Below, piece by piece: positions 42,034-45,274 of a DNA stretch of 45,274 nucleotides. The DNA is from VBAS01 sp035318985. GTDB taxonomy: Bacteria > Bacteroidota > Bacteroidia > Chitinophagales > Chitinophagaceae. The notes beneath the pieces were generated by a model. That model saw nothing but the letters and a program-made list of their open reading frames with translations. It was not told the DNA's origin and searched no databases. How positions within the stretch are numbered: position 1 is the stretch's first letter; every line of letters begins with the position of its first letter. The position numbers and the translations under genes are program-made. The stretch spans positions 1 to 45,274 of the forward strand of contig DATHDP010000060.1 of assembly GCA_035318985.1 (NCBI GenBank), in the 5' to 3' direction.

Positions 42034-43218
42034 TTATACCTTATAAAGATCTTCCATATACTTATAACCACTTGCCGTATTCAGAAGAAGGATATTGTCT
42101 TTATCTTTTATAGTTCCCTTTTGTTTCAACGAGGCTAATGCTTTCCATGCTGCGCTGCCTTCCGGCGAAACAAATATGCCTTCTATCCTTGCAATTTCAT
42201 TGATACCATCCTTAATTTCTTTTTCAGTTACTGTTATTACTTCTCCATTTGACTCAGCAAGTGCTTTCTTTATCAGGTTTATACCAAAAGGAAAAGGCAC
42301 GGCCAATCCATGTGCAATAGTTGGTGCAGGTACGAAATGCTTTTCCCAATTATCAGGATCTTTCAATGCAGCCTTGATCGGCGCACAATTCTCAGGTTGA
42401 ACTGCGATCATTTTAGGCAATTGTTTTTTGATCCATCCCAATTTCAACATTTCATCAAATGCTTTCCAAATGCCGATCAATCCTGTTCCGCCGCCTGCAG
42501 GATAAACAATTACATCTGGCAATTGCCAGTTCAATTGTTCCGCAATTTCATAACCCATTGTTTTTTTTCCTTCCAAACGATATGGTTCCTTTAGAGTAGA
42601 GATATTAAAGTATTCACCTTTTTCATTGATCTCATTTGCCTTTTTCGCACAATCGTTTATCAAACCTTTTATAGTTATCAGCTTTGCTCCATATATCTCA
42701 CATTCATTTTTAAACACATCCGGTGTATGTGCCGGCATGATAACAACACACTCCATGCCTGCCTTGGCACAATAAGCAGCTAAAGCACCGCCTGCATTGC
42801 CGGCAGTAGGGATGACAAGTTTTTTGATTCCCAGTTCTTTTGCTTTTGATATTGCCACGCTGATCCCCCTTGCTTTAAATGAACCGGTAGGATTATGCGA
42901 CTCATCTTTCATCAACAACGAAGAATAACCGTATTTTTCTGAAAGCTTTTTTAAAGGAAGGATAGGAGTAAACCCTTCGCCCAGAGATATAATATTGGCC
43001 GGATCTTTTACCGGCAGTATTTCAAAATAACGCCAGAGATCATTTTCTCTTGTGGCAAGCTCTTCTTTTGAAAATGTTTTTTGAAGATCGTATTCAACAA
43101 GCAAAGGTTGATTGCAACAGGGAGAAGCATTGATAACTTCTGAGACAGGATAAGATCTGTTACAATTGGAACATCTTAGAACAGTTACCAAAGAATATGG
43201 ATCTTGTTGTTTTCCCAT
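42034..43218 (-). CDS. thrC: Threonine synthase
   Basis: A 394-residue fold-type II PLP enzyme from the ATG at 43218 (an in-frame TTG lies one codon upstream). The N-terminus has a rubredoxin-like Cys pattern (LRCSNCNRSYP, SPCCNQPL; Cys16, 19, 34, 35) typical of this threonine synthase group. Then come SLGEGFTPILPL, the PLP-lysine motif KDESHNPTGSFKARG (Lys115), PTAGNAGGALAAYCAKAG, VYPAGGGTGLIG and FVSPEGSAAWKAL. It converts O-phosphohomoserine to threonine. Some relatives with the same fold act as cysteate synthases, but the overall pattern favours threonine synthase. It stands alone, without thrA or thrB neighbours, behind a palindrome that sits eight bases before its start. Confidence 0.88.
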   Translation of the reverse strand: MGKQQDPYSLVTVLRCSNCNRSYPVSEVINASPCCNQPLLVEYDLQKTFSKEELATRENDLWRYFEILPVKDPANIISLGEGFTPILPLKKLSEKYGYSSLLMKDESHNPTGSFKARGISVAISKAKELGIKKLVIPTAGNAGGALAAYCAKAGMECVVIMPAHTPDVFKNECEIYGAKLITIKGLINDCAKKANEINEKGEYFNISTLKEPYRLEGKKTMGYEIAEQLNWQLPDVIVYPAGGGTGLIGIWKAFDEMLKLGWIKKQLPKMIAVQPENCAPIKAALKDPDNWEKHFVPAPTIAHGLAVPFPFGINLIKKALAESNGEVITVTEKEIKDGINEIARIEGIFVSPEGSAAWKALASLKQKGTIKDKDNILLLNTASGYKYMEDLYKV

Positions 43219-43225
43219 CAACTCA

Positions 43226-43246
43226 CTTCATTAATACTTAATGAAG
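43226..43246. promoter_or_regulatory. Palindrome directly upstream of thrC start
   Basis: CTTCATTAA-TAC-TTAATGAAG, a perfect 9-bp inverted repeat with a 3-base spacer, ends eight bases before the thrC ATG. It lacks a T run on the outgoing side, so an operator or a translation-blocking hairpin is more likely than a terminator. It occupies much of the 65-bp gap to the ThuA gene. Confidence 0.4.
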
Positions 43247-43283
43247 GTAAAAAAATAATTCTACGGGAAAATCAAATAAATAC

Positions 43284-44096
43284 TCAAAAGGTTTTCATTT
43301 CATCAATTAATGAGCTTTTAGCTTTTGCTTTTTTATAATCTAGTTTTGGTTTATCCATAACCCATTTTAATGCTTCGAGTATATGAGCCAGGTAAGTAGC
43401 ATTAGAATAATCTTCTTTGTTATGGCCTAATGCGGTGTACAAGATCCTTCCTCCATCAAATTCCTGGCACCATGCAGCGGGGTAGCGATTGCCGAATACA
43501 TCAGGTATAATGTTCTTTGAACTATCTGCTTCTTTAACAGTTGATAAATCAGAAACCAGCAACACTTTAATTGAAGGGTTGATCTCTTTAAATAAATAGC
43601 ATTCATCATTTGTTTCCCATTGCGATGACAGATTTTTTACAGCGGGATGTTTTTTATCTAAGATGTGAACAGTAAAAGGCTGAAAGGGTGGATGTCTTAG
43701 AAAAGTTGCGCCCAGCATTAACTTAAACCATTTCCAGTTTCTCTCAGTGCCGGATGCGGAATGAATGCCCATGAATCCGCCACCCGCTTGTATATAGCGC
43801 ATAAAAGCAACTTTTTGTTCTTCGGTATCAAATACATCATTGTTAGTATTTGAAAAAATGATCGCATCATATTTCTTCAAATTATTCTCTGTAAATAATG
43901 CAGAATTAGTAGTGGTGTCTGTTGTAAAGCCATTTTCAATACCCAACTTTTGTAATGCTGCTATGGAAGCGGGGATGTTTTCATGTACATAACCTTTCCC
44001 GTTTTTTGTAAAGATCAATACATGTTTGTTTTTCAGTTGGGCGGTTATACTTAAACTGAAAATAACAAATAGTATAAAAAGGAGTAGTGATTTCAT
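43284..44096 (-). CDS. Secreted ThuA-like domain protein
   Basis: A 270-residue protein with a signal peptide (1-19, ending SITA). The mature part is a ThuA-like (trehalose utilisation) fold related to class I glutamine amidotransferases: KHVLIFTKNGKGYVHENI, YDAIIFSNTNNDVFD, FMRYIQAGGGFMGIHSASG, TFLRHPPFQPFTVHILDKKHP, NDECYLFKE, PAAWCQEFDGGRILYTALGHNKEDY. In Bacteroidota and Planctomycetes such secreted proteins accompany sugar and glycoside catabolism, but the reaction is not established. The CHG-like strand HSASG lacks the amidotransferase Cys. It is divergent from the EamA gene (77 bp gap) and is followed by thrC on the same strand. Confidence 0.88.
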   Translation of the reverse strand: MKSLLLFILFVIFSLSITAQLKNKHVLIFTKNGKGYVHENIPASIAALQKLGIENGFTTDTTTNSALFTENNLKKYDAIIFSNTNNDVFDTEEQKVAFMRYIQAGGGFMGIHSASGTERNWKWFKLMLGATFLRHPPFQPFTVHILDKKHPAVKNLSSQWETNDECYLFKEINPSIKVLLVSDLSTVKEADSSKNIIPDVFGNRYPAAWCQEFDGGRILYTALGHNKEDYSNATYLAHILEALKWVMDKPKLDYKKAKAKSSLIDEMKTF

Positions 44097-44173
44097 ATTA
44101 AAACAAAATTTAAGTCAGCTTCTAAAAATCGAAAATAGAATTTTTCCTCCGACTTCCTTAGTTTGCAGCCCAA

Positions 44174-45079
44174 ATGAAAAAAGCCTTCCTCTATTTACAT
44201 ATCTCTGTTTTTCTTGCCGGCTTTACAGGTCCGCTGGGAAAACTTATTGATCTGAATGAGGGCTTATTGGTTTGGTGGAGGATGTTTATAACATCTGTTA
44301 CCATGTGGATCGTATTTTCATTAATGGGTAAGCTGCAACGTATTTCAGTAAAAGACATGGTGAAACTTACCGGCATTGGTTTTTTAGCTGCAATTCACTG
44401 GCTTACGTTCTACGGCTCTATTAAATATGCCAATGTATCGGTGGCGCTGGTTTGTTTTTCCGCAGTGGGTTTTTTTACTGCATTGATCGAACCGATATTG
44501 TTACGGGTAAGAATAAAATGGATCGAAGTATTTCTTGGCTTAATGGTGATCGCCGGTATTTACCTCATCTTTCATTTTAATCCAAAGTATAAAACCGGGA
44601 TCATATTGGGCATCACCTGTGCAGTGCTTATGGCATTTGTAATGATATTTATTCGTGAATTTTTGCAGCGTATCAATCCTCAAACAGTACTTACGTATCA
44701 AATGAGTGGAGGCCTGATAACTTTATCAGTGCTGATGCCATTTTATATGCAGCAATTTCCTACAGACTATATTTTCCCGAATTTGAAAGACTGGATGTGG
44801 TTATTGGTGCTTGCCTGGCTTTGTTCTGTACTGGCGTTTCAATTTTCTACTTATGCATTAAAAAGATTAACTGCATTTACAGTAAATCTTTCATTTAACC
44901 TGGAACCCGTGTATGGAATTTTCCTTGCCATAATTTTATTTGGTGAGAGCCGCGATTTTGACTGGTCATTTTTTGCTGGCCTTACCCTGATCGCTGCATC
45001 ATTGGTCATTCATATTGTAATGTTATTGAAAAAAGAACGAAAAATTGTCTTGGAGAATGCAGTTAACGAACTATCATAA
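44174..45079 (+). CDS. EamA-domain transporter (drug/metabolite transporter superfamily)
   Basis: A 301-residue inner-membrane protein with about ten predicted helices arranged as two EamA repeats. The first repeat includes FLAGFTGPLGKLIDL, LVWWRMFITSV, HWLTFYGSIKYANVSVALVC and the typical FTALIEPILL. The second includes YKTGIILGITCAVLMAFVMI, YQMSGGLITLSVLMP, LAWLCSVLAFQFSTYALKRL, NLEPVYGIFLAIILFGE and FFAGLTLIAASLVIHI. Family members export metabolites or amino acids, and the substrate is unknown. Its last 23 bases overlap the methyltransferase gene that follows. Confidence 0.92.
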   Translation: MKKAFLYLHISVFLAGFTGPLGKLIDLNEGLLVWWRMFITSVTMWIVFSLMGKLQRISVKDMVKLTGIGFLAAIHWLTFYGSIKYANVSVALVCFSAVGFFTALIEPILLRVRIKWIEVFLGLMVIAGIYLIFHFNPKYKTGIILGITCAVLMAFVMIFIREFLQRINPQTVLTYQMSGGLITLSVLMPFYMQQFPTDYIFPNLKDWMWLLVLAWLCSVLAFQFSTYALKRLTAFTVNLSFNLEPVYGIFLAIILFGESRDFDWSFFAGLTLIAASLVIHIVMLLKKERKIVLENAVNELS

Positions 45080-45274
45080 AAATATTGTTGATTACTACGC
45101 CGAATCCGAAAACGCCTACAAAGATAGTTGGGATCTTAACAACAGCCTGGCCATTCATTATGGTTATTGGGATGACAAAGTGAAAAGCTTTCCGCAATCA
45201 TTGTTACGAATGAATGAAGTAATGGCTGAAGTTACAAAGATCAAATCTTCAGATGTGGTACTTGATGCTGGATG
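45057..45274 (+). CDS. SAM-dependent methyltransferase, 3' truncated by window
   Basis: An open frame from the ATG at 45057 runs off the window after 72 codons. The visible N-terminus has DYYAESENAYKDSWDLNNSL, IHYGYWDDKVKSFPQSLLRM, and then IKSSDVVLDAG, the start of the SAM-binding motif I (the expected CG would follow the window end). The pattern resembles small-molecule or quinone/tocopherol-type class I methyltransferases, but the truncation prevents assignment. It overlaps the EamA gene by 23 bp and is likely cotranscribed with it. Confidence 0.75.
   Translation, partial: MQLTNYHKNIVDYYAESENAYKDSWDLNNSLAIHYGYWDDKVKSFPQSLLRMNEVMAEVTKIKSSDVVLDAG

Noticed and set aside
43226..43246. Palindrome before thrC as terminator of the ThuA gene
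   Set aside because: On the minus strand the T-rich stretch precedes the hairpin and nothing like a T tract follows it.

Overview
The window looks like a chromosomal segment of an AT-rich member of the Bacteroidota, and a Chitinophagaceae-like soil or sediment saprophyte is the best guess. Four things point there: tandem SusC/SusD pairs, a fused hisB and fused hisIE, promoter-like TAnnTTTG boxes, and almost no Shine-Dalgarno sequences. The family-level guess is inference.

Region 1 (1-29160, all + strand) is a polysaccharide utilisation locus. It holds a SusC cut by the window edge with its SusD, a second complete SusC/SusD pair, and then an enzyme block: GH105, GH51, a PL22-type oligogalacturonate lyase, GH106, two large six-hairpin glycosidase-like proteins (one DUF4450-like), a DUF4114-like/DUF1080 protein, GH28, a CE12 rhamnogalacturonan acetylesterase, a second GH105 and an S1 sulfatase. 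The set fits rhamnogalacturonan-I/homogalacturonan with arabinan and rhamnose decorations. Outer-membrane SusCD import would be followed by periplasmic deacetylation, debranching and removal of unsaturated uronates. No regulator or endo-acting pectate/RG lyase lies inside the window. Three transcription-unit starts carry a tandem CAGGA pair spaced exactly 10 bp, a candidate shared operator. A 27-bp-stem palindrome of the CCACGGAG...CTCCGTGG type precedes the sulfatase.

Region 2 (29161-30167) is a small accessory island with one unrecognised gene. Its 5' part appears flipped: a 169-bp segment (29272-29440) reads on the minus strand as the missing N-terminal part, and inverting it rejoins the two halves in frame.

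Region 3 (30168-37864, - strand) is the histidine operon hisG-D-C-B-H-A-F-(61-aa membrane protein)-hisIE. It is preceded by a complete attenuator: a 17-aa leader peptide with the run HNHHH, a pause hairpin, an antiterminator option and an intrinsic terminator. Four GC-rich palindromic elements are set in or just before the starts of hisC, hisB, hisA and hisIE, and three of them are translated into Gly/Pro-rich N-terminal extensions. A 41-aa lipoprotein lies upstream.

Region 4 (37997-41820, + strand) carries a DnaQ-like exonuclease, a DPM1-type glycosyltransferase, and an overlapping ECF sigma / membrane anti-sigma-like / secreted adhesin-like operon that ends in a strong terminator. The sigma gene has no ATG, GTG or TTG where it should start.

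Region 5 (42034-45274) carries threonine synthase and a ThuA-like protein on the - strand, and a divergent EamA transporter overlapping the start of a SAM-dependent methyltransferase that is cut by the window end. No rRNA, tRNA, CRISPR array or insertion sequence was recognised.
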